Shown here piece after piece: positions 41,670 to 50,302 of a stretch of DNA of 64,000 bases (its first letter is position 1; every line of letters starts with the position of its first letter). The notes below the pieces were generated by a model that searched no databases, was not told where the DNA came from, and saw nothing but the letters and a program-made list of their open reading frames with translations. The translations under genes and the position numbers were made by a program. Source of the stretch: Pantoea trifolii (GTDB lineage: Bacteria; Pseudomonadota; Gammaproteobacteria; Enterobacterales; Enterobacteriaceae); assembly GCF_024506435.1 (NCBI RefSeq), contig NZ_JANIET010000002.1:1-64000 (forward strand), written 5' to 3'.

Positions 41670-42401
41670 TTAATGTGCGCTGGCAGTAGGGCGCACGGTG
41701 ATTTCACTGGTATCCACCTCGCCAGGCTGATCGATGGCCCAACCCACCGCTTTGGCAATCGCTTCCGGCTTGAGCGCAATCTGGCGATAGCTCTTCATCG
41801 CGTCACGCGCGGTGTTATCGCTGATGATATCCGCCAGTTCAGATTCCACCACGCCAGGATTGATCACCGTAACCCGCAGATGCTGCGACTCCTGACGCAG
41901 GCCATCGGAAATCGCGCGGACGGCAAACTTGGTGGCGCAATACACGGCGGCGGTTGGCGAAACAGTCAGTGCACCAATTGAGGCGATATTGATAATGTGA
42001 CCAACCTGCTGCGCTTGCATAGTCGGCAGCACCGCCGCAATGCCATACAGCACGCCGCGAATGTTGACGTCGAGCATCAAATCCCATTCATCGACTTTCA
42101 TTGAGCTCATCGGTGACAGTGGCATCACGCCCGCATTGTTGATCATCACATCAATACGGCCATATTTCTCCAGTGCAAAATCGGCCAGCTGCTGTGTGTC
42201 GGCGCGCTGGGTGACGTCGGTGGCGAGGTAATCCACGCTCGCCCCGCCAAAACGCAATTCATCACATAACGCCTGCAGACGACCGGTACGGCGTGCGCCG
42301 AGCACCAGCTGATGACCTTGTTGCGCCAGATGACGTGCAATGCTTTCGCCAATGCCGCTGCTGGCACCCGTCAAAATAATCACTTTCTTAACTGAATTCA
42401 T
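41670..42401 (-). CDS. SDR family oxidoreductase
   Basis: 243-residue classical short-chain dehydrogenase. The cofactor motif TGASSGIG is at residues 12-19, INNAGV near 87, and the catalytic Ser in INIASIGALTV and Tyr/Lys in VYCATK near 155. The family matches YdfG/serine-3-dehydrogenase-like enzymes. It is divergent from the AraC-type regulator at 42561, which probably controls it, since AraC-N-type regulators often pair with oxidoreductases. Confidence 0.9.
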   Translation of the reverse strand: MNSVKKVIILTGASSGIGESIARHLAQQGHQLVLGARRTGRLQALCDELRFGGASVDYLATDVTQRADTQQLADFALEKYGRIDVMINNAGVMPLSPMSSMKVDEWDLMLDVNIRGVLYGIAAVLPTMQAQQVGHIINIASIGALTVSPTAAVYCATKFAVRAISDGLRQESQHLRVTVINPGVVESELADIISDNTARDAMKSYRQIALKPEAIAKAVGWAIDQPGEVDTSEITVRPTASAH

Positions 42402-42560
42402 GATGCATTCCTCGTTGGGTTGACGAGGCTATTGTTGATAAATCACGCAGTGCGCAACAGACCGAATTGTGGCGCATCTTTGCCTGATTCTCTCGTGCAC
42501 ATTGTGCAATCACGATTTACACCGCTATGCTTTGCCTGAATCTCTCTGAGGAAATTATTC

Positions 42561-43493
42561 ATGCCGCACACCGTGCAACAGCGCACCTGCGCTTTACTCA
42601 GCCAGCTGGCGCGCCAGGAAGGCTATACCAAATCGCTGCTCGATAGTGTGCGCTTTATGCGCGCCGATCGGCAGTGGGCGCGCACGCCGGTTTTGTATGA
42701 GCCGAGCATCATTATTATTTGCCAGGGATCGAAACGCGCTTTCCTCGCCGACAAAATGTATCGCTACGACGCGCAACATTATCTGGTGTTGTCGGTGCCG
42801 CTGCCATTTTCTGCTGAGACGGAAGCCACATCAGAAGAGCCGCTGCTAGGCATCGCTATTCGTCTGGATGTTGCCATGGTGGCGCGGCTGGTGGCACAAC
42901 TGGCCAGCAGTGATACAACGGTAACCGCTGCACCGGCGGGCATCATCTCCACACCCATCAACGAAACGCTGGCGGAGAGCACGCTACGTTTACTGGAAAC
43001 GTTGAGCGATCCCCTTGAAGCCAAAGTGTTGGGACCGGCGCGCGTCGAAGAGATCTGTTTTCGCGTATTGATGGGCGAGCAGGGCGGCGCGGTGCGTGCG
43101 GCGTTAACCTATCAAGGCCATTTTGGTCGTATCGCGCGAGCTTTGCAGCGCATTCATGCCGACTGGCGTCAGCCGCTGGATGTGCCGCATCTGGCGAATG
43201 AAGCCGGCATGAGCGTGCCGCGTTTCCATCTGCATTTTAAAACGGTGACGCAGACCTCGCCGATTCAATATCTAAAATCGCTGCGCTTGCATCAGGCGCG
43301 TTTAATGATGATCCGCGACAATCTCACCGCCGCTGGCGCAGCAGCGCGTGTCGGCTATGAGAGTGATTCGCAGTTTAATCGTGAGTTCAAACGGATGTTT
43401 GGTCGCAGTCCGGCAGAAGAAGCGCGGGAGATGAAGCGGGCGTTTGAGTTGTTACCGCCGGAGCAGCTGTCCGGCCGATTGCAGGCGCATTAA
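42561..43493 (+). CDS. AraC family regulator (AraC_N type, YqhC-like)
   Basis: 310 residues. The N-terminal AraC_N domain has TPVLYEPSIIIICQGSKRAF and QHYLVLSVPLPFSAE. The C-terminal double helix-turn-helix has DVPHLANEAGMSVPRFHLHF, SPIQYLKSLRLHQARLMM and GYESDSQFNREFKRMFGRSP. E. coli YqhC, which senses aldehydes and activates yqhD, is a family member. GAGGAAATTATTC precedes ATG 42561. It probably responds to reactive carbonyls and controls the divergent SDR gene. Confidence 0.9.
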   Translation: MPHTVQQRTCALLSQLARQEGYTKSLLDSVRFMRADRQWARTPVLYEPSIIIICQGSKRAFLADKMYRYDAQHYLVLSVPLPFSAETEATSEEPLLGIAIRLDVAMVARLVAQLASSDTTVTAAPAGIISTPINETLAESTLRLLETLSDPLEAKVLGPARVEEICFRVLMGEQGGAVRAALTYQGHFGRIARALQRIHADWRQPLDVPHLANEAGMSVPRFHLHFKTVTQTSPIQYLKSLRLHQARLMMIRDNLTAAGAAARVGYESDSQFNREFKRMFGRSPAEEAREMKRAFELLPPEQLSGRLQAH

Positions 43494-43494
43494 C

Positions 43495-43626
43495 TTAGCA
43501 AATGCTCATGATGGCAACCACTAATAAAATCCAGAAGGCAGCACAGCCGGTAAACATCAGTTGCCAAACCTGATGGCGTTGTGCGGTGAAAAGAGTAGAC
43601 ATACGAGCACGTAGAACCGATTGCAT
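43495..43626 (-). CDS. Small single-helix membrane protein (YmiA-like)
   Basis: 43 residues starting MQSVLRARMSTLF. A basic N-terminus is followed by one hydrophobic helix (FTGCAAFWILLVVAIMSIC, to the C-terminus). The tail HQVWQLMFTGCAAFWILLVV resembles the helix of E. coli YmiA, which has WLAVFLGSALFWVVVALL. TGAGG lies five bases upstream of ATG 43626, a strong ribosome-binding site. The gene is convergent with the AraC regulator, two bases behind its stop codon. Between 43627 and 43770 no further gene is seen. The function is unknown. Confidence 0.72.
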   Translation of the reverse strand: MQSVLRARMSTLFTAQRHQVWQLMFTGCAAFWILLVVAIMSIC

Positions 43627-43770
43627 AGCGACCTCAAATCAAAATGTTCATAAAAGTAAGTAAGCGAGCTGAAGCAGGAAAATTCTGTCAGCGAATAAGA
43701 ATATTCTGACTTTTTTTGAGGGGTAAAATCGACAAGACCAGTCTTGTTTTTTGCTTGATAAATAATCGGT

Positions 43771-43812
43771 AATAAAATAAAAAGCCGTGAAAGTCAGGAG
43801 GCTATTCACGGC
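43771..43812 (-). terminator. Rho-independent terminator after the second SDR gene
   Basis: On the minus strand GCCGTGAA and TTCACGGC enclose a 13-base loop and are followed by TTTTTATTTTATT. Confidence 0.85.
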
Positions 43813-43833
43813 GACATCCAGATATTTTTCTCA

Positions 43834-44541
43834 TTACACGTTGCGCGTCACGCCGCCGTCAACGCGAATATTCTGGGCGGTAATATAGGCCGCACCAGGC
43901 GATGCCAGGAAGGCGATGGTTGCTGCCACTTCTGCAGACGTGCCGTAGCGTTGTAATGGCACGCTGTCGCGACGTTCATTGGTTTTCGGCAAGCTATCGA
44001 TCCAGCCAGGCAGCACATTGTTGATGCGAATGTTATCGGCCGCGTAAGTATCGGCGAAGATTTTGGTGAAGGATGCCAGCCCGGCACGGAACACCGCTGA
44101 GGTCGGGAACATATCGGTTGGCTCAAACGTCCACGCCGAGGAGATATTGATAATGCTGCCGCCGCCCTGTTTCTGCATGGTTGGCGTGACCAGGCGCGTG
44201 GCGCGCACCACATTCAAAAAGTAGGTTTCCATGCCGAGCTGCCACTGCTCGTCGGTTAATTCCAGAATCGGCGCACGCGGACCATGACCGGCGCTGTTCA
44301 CCAGCACATCAATGCGGCCCCAACGCGCCAGCGTTTGATCCACCAGCTTCTGCAGATCTGCAATCGACTGATTAGAACCGGTCACGCCTAAACCGCCCAG
44401 CCGCTCCGCCAGCGCTTCACCTTTACCGGATGAAGAGAGGATCGCCACTTTAAAGCCGTCACTTGCCAGTTTCTCCGCTGCTGCTGCACCCATGCCGCTG
44501 CCGCCTGCGACGATTACTGCGACTTTTTCTACTGTCATCAT
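43834..44541 (-). CDS. SDR-fold oxidoreductase with a non-canonical active site
   Basis: 235-residue short-chain dehydrogenase fold. The cofactor loop GGSGMGAAAAEKL (about residues 13-25), NSAGHG near 85 and the Ser-containing INISSAW are present. The catalytic YxxxK is replaced by PTSAVFRAGLASFTK, so neither Tyr nor Lys is in its usual place. C-terminal NIRINNVLPGW and the QNIRVDGG end are typical. A subset of annotated SDRs carries this replacement, and catalysis may differ. It is divergent from the LysR gene at 44644. Confidence 0.85.
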   Translation of the reverse strand: MMTVEKVAVIVAGGSGMGAAAAEKLASDGFKVAILSSSGKGEALAERLGGLGVTGSNQSIADLQKLVDQTLARWGRIDVLVNSAGHGPRAPILELTDEQWQLGMETYFLNVVRATRLVTPTMQKQGGGSIINISSAWTFEPTDMFPTSAVFRAGLASFTKIFADTYAADNIRINNVLPGWIDSLPKTNERRDSVPLQRYGTSAEVAATIAFLASPGAAYITAQNIRVDGGVTRNV

Positions 44542-44643
44542 TGATCTTCCTGTTAATTAAAAATCGATTAAATCCAGTATAAAAGGTAATTTCAGCAGCA
44601 GAGAGTCAGTCTGTTTGCCAATTGACGATAGGAAAACTACAGG

Positions 44644-45534
44644 ATGAGCCAGGGATTTAACGAGTTGCCGTCGCTCAATGCATTGAAAGTGTTTGAAGCC
44701 GTGACGCGGCATCTTAATTTTCGCCTGGCGGCGGAAGAGTTAGGCGTGACGCAGGGCGCGGTGGCGCAGCAAATTCGCGGTCTGGAATCCAGCCTTGGGC
44801 TGAAATTATTCGATCGATTGCCGCGCACGCTGGCGCTGACCGGCGCAGGTGCAGGTTATGCGGTGAGCATCCGCCAAGCGTTTGAACTGATCGATGAAGC
44901 CACGCGCACGCTGCGTCCGGAACCGAATCGCTTAACGTTAAGCGTAACGCCCACCTTTGCCAGCCGCTGGATGCTGCCACGCTTACCGGGTTTTACCGCC
45001 GCGTGGCCGGATATCGATCTGCGCGTGTTGGCGTCTGAGCGGCTGGTGCAGTTTCATCATGAAGGCGTCGATTTAGCGGTGCGCTACGGCAGGCCGCCAT
45101 TTGGCGCGGGTCTGGATGCCACTTTACTGTTTAGCCAAACGGTATTAGCGGTAGTGAGTCCGGCGCTGCTTGCCGAGCTGGGAAATCCGGCCGACAGCGA
45201 CAACTGTCTGCGCTACGCCTTGCTGCACGATGGTCATCATCTTTGGCCTGCGTTTCTCGCGTTTAACTTCCCGCAAGTATCGCTACATCATCAGCATCAC
45301 CTGCGTTTCAATCAAACCGCGCTGGCATTGGAAGCGGCGATCAGCGGGCAGGGCATTGCGCTCACCAGCCCGCATTTCGTGCAGAACGATCTGGCCAGCG
45401 GACGTTTGGTGCCTGCGTTTCCGCAGCAAATGACCATGGATGCCGGTTGGTATCTGGTGTGGCCGCGCCGTCCGCGCGAGCAAGCGCCAGTGATGGCGGT
45501 GCGCGATTGGCTTTTAGCGCAGGTTAGCAGCTGA
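44644..45534 (+). CDS. LysR family regulator (GcvA-like)
   Basis: 296 residues. The N-terminal winged helix is LPSLNALKVFEAVTRHLNFR, AAEELGVTQGAVAQQIRGLE, FDRLPRTLALTGAG. The effector domain has LTLSVTPTFASRWMLPRLPG and DLAVRYGRPPFGAGLDATLL, of the GcvA/AmpR type. It is divergent from the non-canonical SDR with about 100 bp between the starts, so it probably controls that gene. A 250-base gap follows it, in which no gene was recognised. Confidence 0.9.
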   Translation: MSQGFNELPSLNALKVFEAVTRHLNFRLAAEELGVTQGAVAQQIRGLESSLGLKLFDRLPRTLALTGAGAGYAVSIRQAFELIDEATRTLRPEPNRLTLSVTPTFASRWMLPRLPGFTAAWPDIDLRVLASERLVQFHHEGVDLAVRYGRPPFGAGLDATLLFSQTVLAVVSPALLAELGNPADSDNCLRYALLHDGHHLWPAFLAFNFPQVSLHHQHHLRFNQTALALEAAISGQGIALTSPHFVQNDLASGRLVPAFPQQMTMDAGWYLVWPRRPREQAPVMAVRDWLLAQVSS

Positions 45535-45783
45535 TTATTGTTCAATAACGAAATCAGTAAAACTGATGATACGCACGGGATCATGAATGTTATAACTGCT
45601 TAATGATGCAGATGTGGGGTTTTATCCTGCTAAGGCAGTGAATTAGCAAAATATTGCGAAAATTCAGCAAGTAAAGCAACTGATTGCGCGTTGCATTCTG
45701 TCGGGTGCTGTGAATAAATACGGAGTCAATTTTAATAAAAATGCCATAAAGGCCAGGCTCGCGCCTGAAAAAGATCATTGCCT

Positions 45784-46971
45784 ATGACCGACCATAAAGA
45801 TGTTTTAGCCAGGGACATCAGCGCCAAAAGTGAAAGCATGCAGGCGCATCTCATCGCCATCCGCCGTGACATTCACGCGCATCCGGAACTAGGTTTCGAC
45901 ACCATTCGCACTGCGCACATCGTTGAGCAGGAGCTGCTGCGCCTGGGTTTGACGCCGAAAACCGGCGTCGGCAGAACCGGCGTGATGGTTGAGATTGTCG
46001 GCGCGCATCCCGGTAAAACCGTGCTGTTACGCGCGGACATGGATGCATTGCCAATCCATGAACAAACCGGTTTATCTTTCAGCAGCCAATATCCCGGCAA
46101 AATGCACGCCTGCGGCCACGATATTCACACCGCGACGATGCTCGGCGTGGCGGCGATTGTGCCGCACTATCGCGCGCAATTGCATGGCACCTTGCGTTTG
46201 ATTTTTCAGCCAGCGGAAGAGACGCCTGATAGCGGTGCCGAAGCGATGATCGCCGATGGCGCGGCAGACGGCGTCGATCTTGCCATTACGCTGCACAATA
46301 AACCGGAACTGTCCGCCGGGGAAATTGGCTTAACGCGCGGTGCCAGCACCGCCTCCAGCGACGAGTTTGATGTGGTGGTGCACGGTAAATCAACGCATGC
46401 CGCCCGTCCGCACATGGGAACCGATCCGATCATAGCCGCCGTGAACCTGGTCAGCCAGCTGCAAACCATTATTTCGCGCGAGCTCGATCCCGCCAACTCG
46501 GCAGTGCTGACCATCGGGCACATTCATGGCGGCAGTACGCACAACATCATTTCCGATAGCTGCCTGATTCAGGGCACGGTGCGCGCCAAATCACCGGCGG
46601 CGCGTGTGCATATCGAAGAGGCGTTCAAACGTATCTGCGCGGGCGTCGCGCTGTCGCTGAATGTGCGCGTTGAGGTCAATTATCAGCGCGGCGTACCGCC
46701 GTTGATGAACGACGATGCGCTGATTGATGCGCTGGAACCGATTTTATCGCATCAGTTTAGTAAGGTGATTGTCGCCAAACCGAGCGCCAGTTTTGGTGCT
46801 GAAGATTTCTCGCTGTTTACCGAGCGCGCGCCAGGCTGCCAGATCCACATCGGATCCGGCGCGCCGGGGCGCGACGACCATCTGCACAATTCGGATTACC
46901 AACCCGACGAGCGCAGTATCCATGCCGGCACGCAGGCATTAGCCCGTTTAGCCATTGATTTACTCTCTTAA
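45784..46971 (+). CDS. M20 family amidohydrolase (hippurate hydrolase-like)
   Basis: 395-residue zinc amidohydrolase of the HipO/N-acyl-L-amino acid hydrolase type. Metal and catalytic motifs: ADMDALPI (Asp near residue 85), MHACGHDIHTATMLG, FQPAEETPDSGAEAMI and a C-terminal ASFGAEDFSLF. The dimerisation domain starts at KSTHAARPHMGTDPI. The ATG at 45784 is preferred to an in-frame TTG at 45778. It leads an operon with an amino-acid ABC importer, so the enzyme probably cleaves an imported N-acyl amino acid or dipeptide-like conjugate (possibly a plant auxin conjugate) in the cytoplasm. Confidence 0.9.
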   Translation: MTDHKDVLARDISAKSESMQAHLIAIRRDIHAHPELGFDTIRTAHIVEQELLRLGLTPKTGVGRTGVMVEIVGAHPGKTVLLRADMDALPIHEQTGLSFSSQYPGKMHACGHDIHTATMLGVAAIVPHYRAQLHGTLRLIFQPAEETPDSGAEAMIADGAADGVDLAITLHNKPELSAGEIGLTRGASTASSDEFDVVVHGKSTHAARPHMGTDPIIAAVNLVSQLQTIISRELDPANSAVLTIGHIHGGSTHNIISDSCLIQGTVRAKSPAARVHIEEAFKRICAGVALSLNVRVEVNYQRGVPPLMNDDALIDALEPILSHQFSKVIVAKPSASFGAEDFSLFTERAPGCQIHIGSGAPGRDDHLHNSDYQPDERSIHAGTQALARLAIDLLS

Positions 46972-46995
46972 AATAACGAACTTCGAGGTTTTCTG

Positions 46996-47841
46996 ATGAT
47001 GCGTAAAGGACTGTTTACCGCTTCTATGGGCATGCTGCTGCTTGCCTCTTCCGCTCTGGTGCAGGCAAAAGATTTTGGCACGCTGAAATTCGCCACTGAA
47101 GCTGCTTATCCGCCATTTAACCAATCCACGCCGAACGGCAAAATCGTCGGTTATGAGCCGGATATGGTGGCTGAAATCGCTAAACGTGCTGGTTTCAAAT
47201 ACGAAATCGTGGCGCAGAAATGGTCCGGTATGATTCCGGGTTTAGTCGATGGCAAATATGACGCGGTGATCGATGCCGTGACCGTCACGCCGAAGCGTGA
47301 AGAAGTGGTGGATTTCTCTCGCCAGTACACCGTGAGTGTTTCAGGATTCGTGACTCTGAAAGGCAGCGCAGTTGATACCTTGCCAGGCAATGGCGAAGTG
47401 GTGCTGGCGGATGACGAAGCGGCTATGACCAAATCTATCGATGCTTTGAAAGCCAAATTCAAAGGCAAAACCATTGCGGTGCAGGTTGCCACCATTCAGG
47501 CGGATTTCCTCAACAAATATCTGGCGGATGTGGCAACGATTCGCACCTATCAGGCTGGCCCGGAAACCTTCGCCGATCTGCTGAACGGCCGTGTTGATGC
47601 GGTAATGGCGTCACGCACCAACCTGAATGCCTATGTGAAAAAGCATGCGGATACTGTTAATAGCACCGGTTACGGTTTCTCGGGCGGCGTGTTGGGCCAG
47701 GGTTCCGCTATCGCGATTCAGAAAAACAATCCTGAGCTGAAGGCGGCGCTGGATAACGCGTTAAATTCAATGATCAAAGATGGCACGCTGAAGCAGCTGT
47801 CTGAAAAATGGTTCGGCGAAAACGTCGCACCTAAAGAGTAA
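46996..47841 (+). CDS. Polar amino-acid ABC transporter substrate-binding protein
   Basis: 281-residue SBP_bac_3 protein. The signal peptide ends ALVQA-KDF (about residue 24). Mature-part hallmarks are LKFATEAAYPPFNQS, GYEPDMVAEIAKRAG, GMIPGLVDGKYDAVIDAVTV, TPKREEVVDFSRQY and the C-terminal SEKWFGE. It lies 24 bases behind the amidohydrolase and 12 before the permease. It belongs to the His/Arg/octopine-type family. Confidence 0.92.
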   Translation: MMRKGLFTASMGMLLLASSALVQAKDFGTLKFATEAAYPPFNQSTPNGKIVGYEPDMVAEIAKRAGFKYEIVAQKWSGMIPGLVDGKYDAVIDAVTVTPKREEVVDFSRQYTVSVSGFVTLKGSAVDTLPGNGEVVLADDEAAMTKSIDALKAKFKGKTIAVQVATIQADFLNKYLADVATIRTYQAGPETFADLLNGRVDAVMASRTNLNAYVKKHADTVNSTGYGFSGGVLGQGSAIAIQKNNPELKAALDNALNSMIKDGTLKQLSEKWFGENVAPKE

Positions 47842-47853
47842 TTCCAGGCGCTT

Positions 47854-48573
47854 ATGGCTATTGATTGGCAAATCTTAGGTTTTGGTGACGAAGGTTGGGG
47901 CGGCGTGTTGCTTAACGCTGCCACGGTGACCGTCACCGTTTCATTATGTGCATGGCTGCTGGGCGCAATTCTCGGCAGCCTGTTGTGTTGGATGCAGATT
48001 GGTGGTGGGCGCTGGCAGCAGCGCCTCGCCAACGGTTACATCACGCTGTTTCGTGGTGTGCCGGAGCTGCTGGTGATCTACCTGTTCTATTTTGGTGGGC
48101 GTCAGGTGGTGTCGTTTGTTGGGGAAAGTCTTGGCCTACAAGGACCGTTTGATGTGAACGGCTTTGTCGCCGGTGCGATTGCCATCGGCCTGATCTCCGG
48201 CGCTTATCAAAGCAGCGTGTTCCGCGGTGCGTTCTATGCGATCCCAAAAGGCACGCTGGAAGCCGCAACGGTAACCGGCATGGGCCGTTTGATGCTGTTC
48301 CGCCGCATGATTGTGCCGCAGGCGCTGAAAACTGCGCTGCCGGGCATGGGCAATCAGTGGCAATCGGTGATCAAAGAGTCGGCGCTGGTTTCGGTTACTG
48401 GCTTAGTGGAAACCATGAACCAGATCTCCACCGCCTCGAACTCGACGCAAATGCCGTTCTTCTTCTACAGCGTTGGCGCGGTGATCTACCTGATCATCAC
48501 CACCTGTTCCGATTTTGTTTTCCGCTATGTGGAAAAAGTGGCCATGCGCGGGCAACAACGCGCGCGGTTGTAA
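47854..48573 (+). CDS. Amino-acid ABC permease, HisQ-type
   Basis: 239-residue permease with about five membrane segments. It carries the LFRGVPELLVIYLFYFGG motif near residue 65, GAYQSSVFRGAFYAIPKGTL near 115, and the EAA loop EAATVTGMGRLMLFRRMIVP. It pairs with the next gene as a HisQM/OccQM-like heterodimer. Confidence 0.92.
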   Translation: MAIDWQILGFGDEGWGGVLLNAATVTVTVSLCAWLLGAILGSLLCWMQIGGGRWQQRLANGYITLFRGVPELLVIYLFYFGGRQVVSFVGESLGLQGPFDVNGFVAGAIAIGLISGAYQSSVFRGAFYAIPKGTLEAATVTGMGRLMLFRRMIVPQALKTALPGMGNQWQSVIKESALVSVTGLVETMNQISTASNSTQMPFFFYSVGAVIYLIITTCSDFVFRYVEKVAMRGQQRARL

Positions 48574-48582
48574 GGAGCCACG

Positions 48583-49269
48583 ATGGATGTCACTTTCCTG
48601 CAGCACACCTTAGCTGCGTTGCTGCGCGGCCTGCCGCTCACGCTCAATCTGGCGCTGCTGTCGCTGTTGGGTGGCGGCGTGCTGGCGCTGCTGCTCAATC
48701 TGCTGCGCCAAAATCGCTTCGGCAGCTACGTTACCCGTTTCTACGTCTGGGTATTTCGCGGCACGCCGTTGCTGATTCAGATCTTCATGATCTATTACGG
48801 CCTCGGCAGCTTACCAGCGGTGCGCGAAAGCGTGCTGTGGCCGCTGCTGCGCGATCCTTACTGGTGCGGTTTGATTGCATTAATTCTTAACGATGCGGCT
48901 TACACCTCGGAGATTCTGCGCGGCGGGCTCAACGCGGTGAGCGTGCAGTCGCTGGAAGCGGCCAAAGTGAGCGGCATGTCGCGCTTCACCACGCTGCGTC
49001 GCATCACGCTGCCGCTGGCGGTGCGCCAGGCATTGCCGGCTTACAGCAATGAAATTATCTCGATGATCAAATCGACCTCGCTGGTCAGCACCATCAGCTT
49101 GATGGAGATGACCGGTATTGCTGATTCCATTGTCTCTGAAACTTTCCGCGCGCTGGAGGTGTTTATCAGCGCGGCGATTATCTATCTGCTACTGACCGTG
49201 CTGGTGAGTAAAGCGGTGGCGCTGCTGGAGCGCCGTTTGTCCCCTTATCACGTTGGAGCACGTCCATGA
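48583..49269 (+). CDS. Amino-acid ABC permease, HisM-type
   Basis: 228-residue permease: FRGTPLLIQIFMIYYGLGSL near residue 65, AYTSEILRGGLNAVSVQSLE and the EAA loop EAAKVSGMSRFTTLRRITLP. AAGGAG precedes ATG 48583. It overlaps the ATPase gene by four bases. Confidence 0.92.
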   Translation: MDVTFLQHTLAALLRGLPLTLNLALLSLLGGGVLALLLNLLRQNRFGSYVTRFYVWVFRGTPLLIQIFMIYYGLGSLPAVRESVLWPLLRDPYWCGLIALILNDAAYTSEILRGGLNAVSVQSLEAAKVSGMSRFTTLRRITLPLAVRQALPAYSNEIISMIKSTSLVSTISLMEMTGIADSIVSETFRALEVFISAAIIYLLLTVLVSKAVALLERRLSPYHVGARP

Positions 49270-50042
49270 GTAAACCCACTATCGCCCTGAGTCATCTCAG
49301 AAAAAGTTATAGCGGGCACGAAGTGCTGCACGATATCAGCCTGACGGCGCAGGATGGCGACGTGATTTCGCTGATCGGTGCCAGCGGCTCCGGCAAAAGT
49401 ACCTTGTTGCGCTGCATTCCGTTTTTAGAAGTGCCGCAGGGCGGGGAAATTGCGGTGGGTGACGAAGTGGTAACTATCGATAATCCCGACGAGAAGCTCA
49501 GCCGTGAGCAGCAGCACCGCATCAAGCTGATGCGCATGCAGCTCGGTTTTGTCTTCCAGAGCTTCAATCTGTGGCCGCATAAAACCGTATTGCAGAACAT
49601 CATCGAAGCGCCGATTCATGTGCAGAAACGCAGTAGCAAAGAGGCGATTGAAGAGGCCGAAGCGCTGCTGCAAAAAGTGGGTCTGTACGAGAAGCGTAAC
49701 GCGTGGCCTTCGCAGCTTTCGGGTGGTCAGCAACAGCGCGTGGCGATTGCCCGTGCGCTGGCGCAGCAGCCGAAGGCGATTCTGTTTGATGAGCCGACGT
49801 CAGCGCTTGACCCCGAGCTGGTGGGCGAAGTGTTACGCGTGATTCGCAGTCTGGCAGAAGAGGGACGCACCATGATCATCGTTACGCATGAAATGGGCTT
49901 CGCGCGCGATGTCTCGAACAAAGCGGTGTTTCTGCATCAGGGCAAGATTGAAGAAGCCGGTTCGCCACAGCAAGTTTTCAGCGATCCGCTTTCAGCACGC
50001 TGTCGCGCATTTGTGAGTAGTCACTTAAATCGGAATAGTTAA
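49266..50042 (+). CDS. Amino-acid ABC transporter ATP-binding protein, HisP-type
   Basis: 258-residue ATPase. Walker A GASGSGKST lies near residue 37, the HisP-type insert CIPFLEVPQGGEI follows, with Q-loop GFVFQSFNLWPH, signature LSGGQQQRVAIARAL near 155, Walker B ILFDEPTSALDPE and the H-loop VTHEMGFARDVS. It is the last gene of the amidohydrolase-importer operon. Confidence 0.94.
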   Translation: MSKPTIALSHLRKSYSGHEVLHDISLTAQDGDVISLIGASGSGKSTLLRCIPFLEVPQGGEIAVGDEVVTIDNPDEKLSREQQHRIKLMRMQLGFVFQSFNLWPHKTVLQNIIEAPIHVQKRSSKEAIEEAEALLQKVGLYEKRNAWPSQLSGGQQQRVAIARALAQQPKAILFDEPTSALDPELVGEVLRVIRSLAEEGRTMIIVTHEMGFARDVSNKAVFLHQGKIEEAGSPQQVFSDPLSARCRAFVSSHLNRNS

Positions 50043-50062
50043 TAACAGCTTCCTTTCTGTTT

Positions 50063-50089
50063 GCACCAGCTCCATGAGCGAGCTGGTGC
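50063..50089. terminator. Strong hairpin behind the importer operon
   Basis: GCACCAGCTC and GAGCTGGTGC form a perfect 10-bp stem 20 bases after the ATPase stop codon. There is no T tract, so Rho-independent action is uncertain. The next 210 bases to the kinase gene hold no recognised gene. Confidence 0.55.
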
Positions 50090-50302
50090 ACCTCATGGTT
50101 TCCATTAATTTCCTCGTAATCAAAGCCAGTGCTGTCGTATTTGGTGGTCCGAATCGCAGCGACCGCGCGTCAGGCACACTTCTGAAAACACGAGCCGACC
50201 GGGAAAAGTCGTTGAATCCCAATACGGCGCGGGTTACAACGTTTGACTTTAGTCAGGCCTCCTTTGCTGGAGTACTTCTTTACTGCATAACCACGGAATT
50301 CT

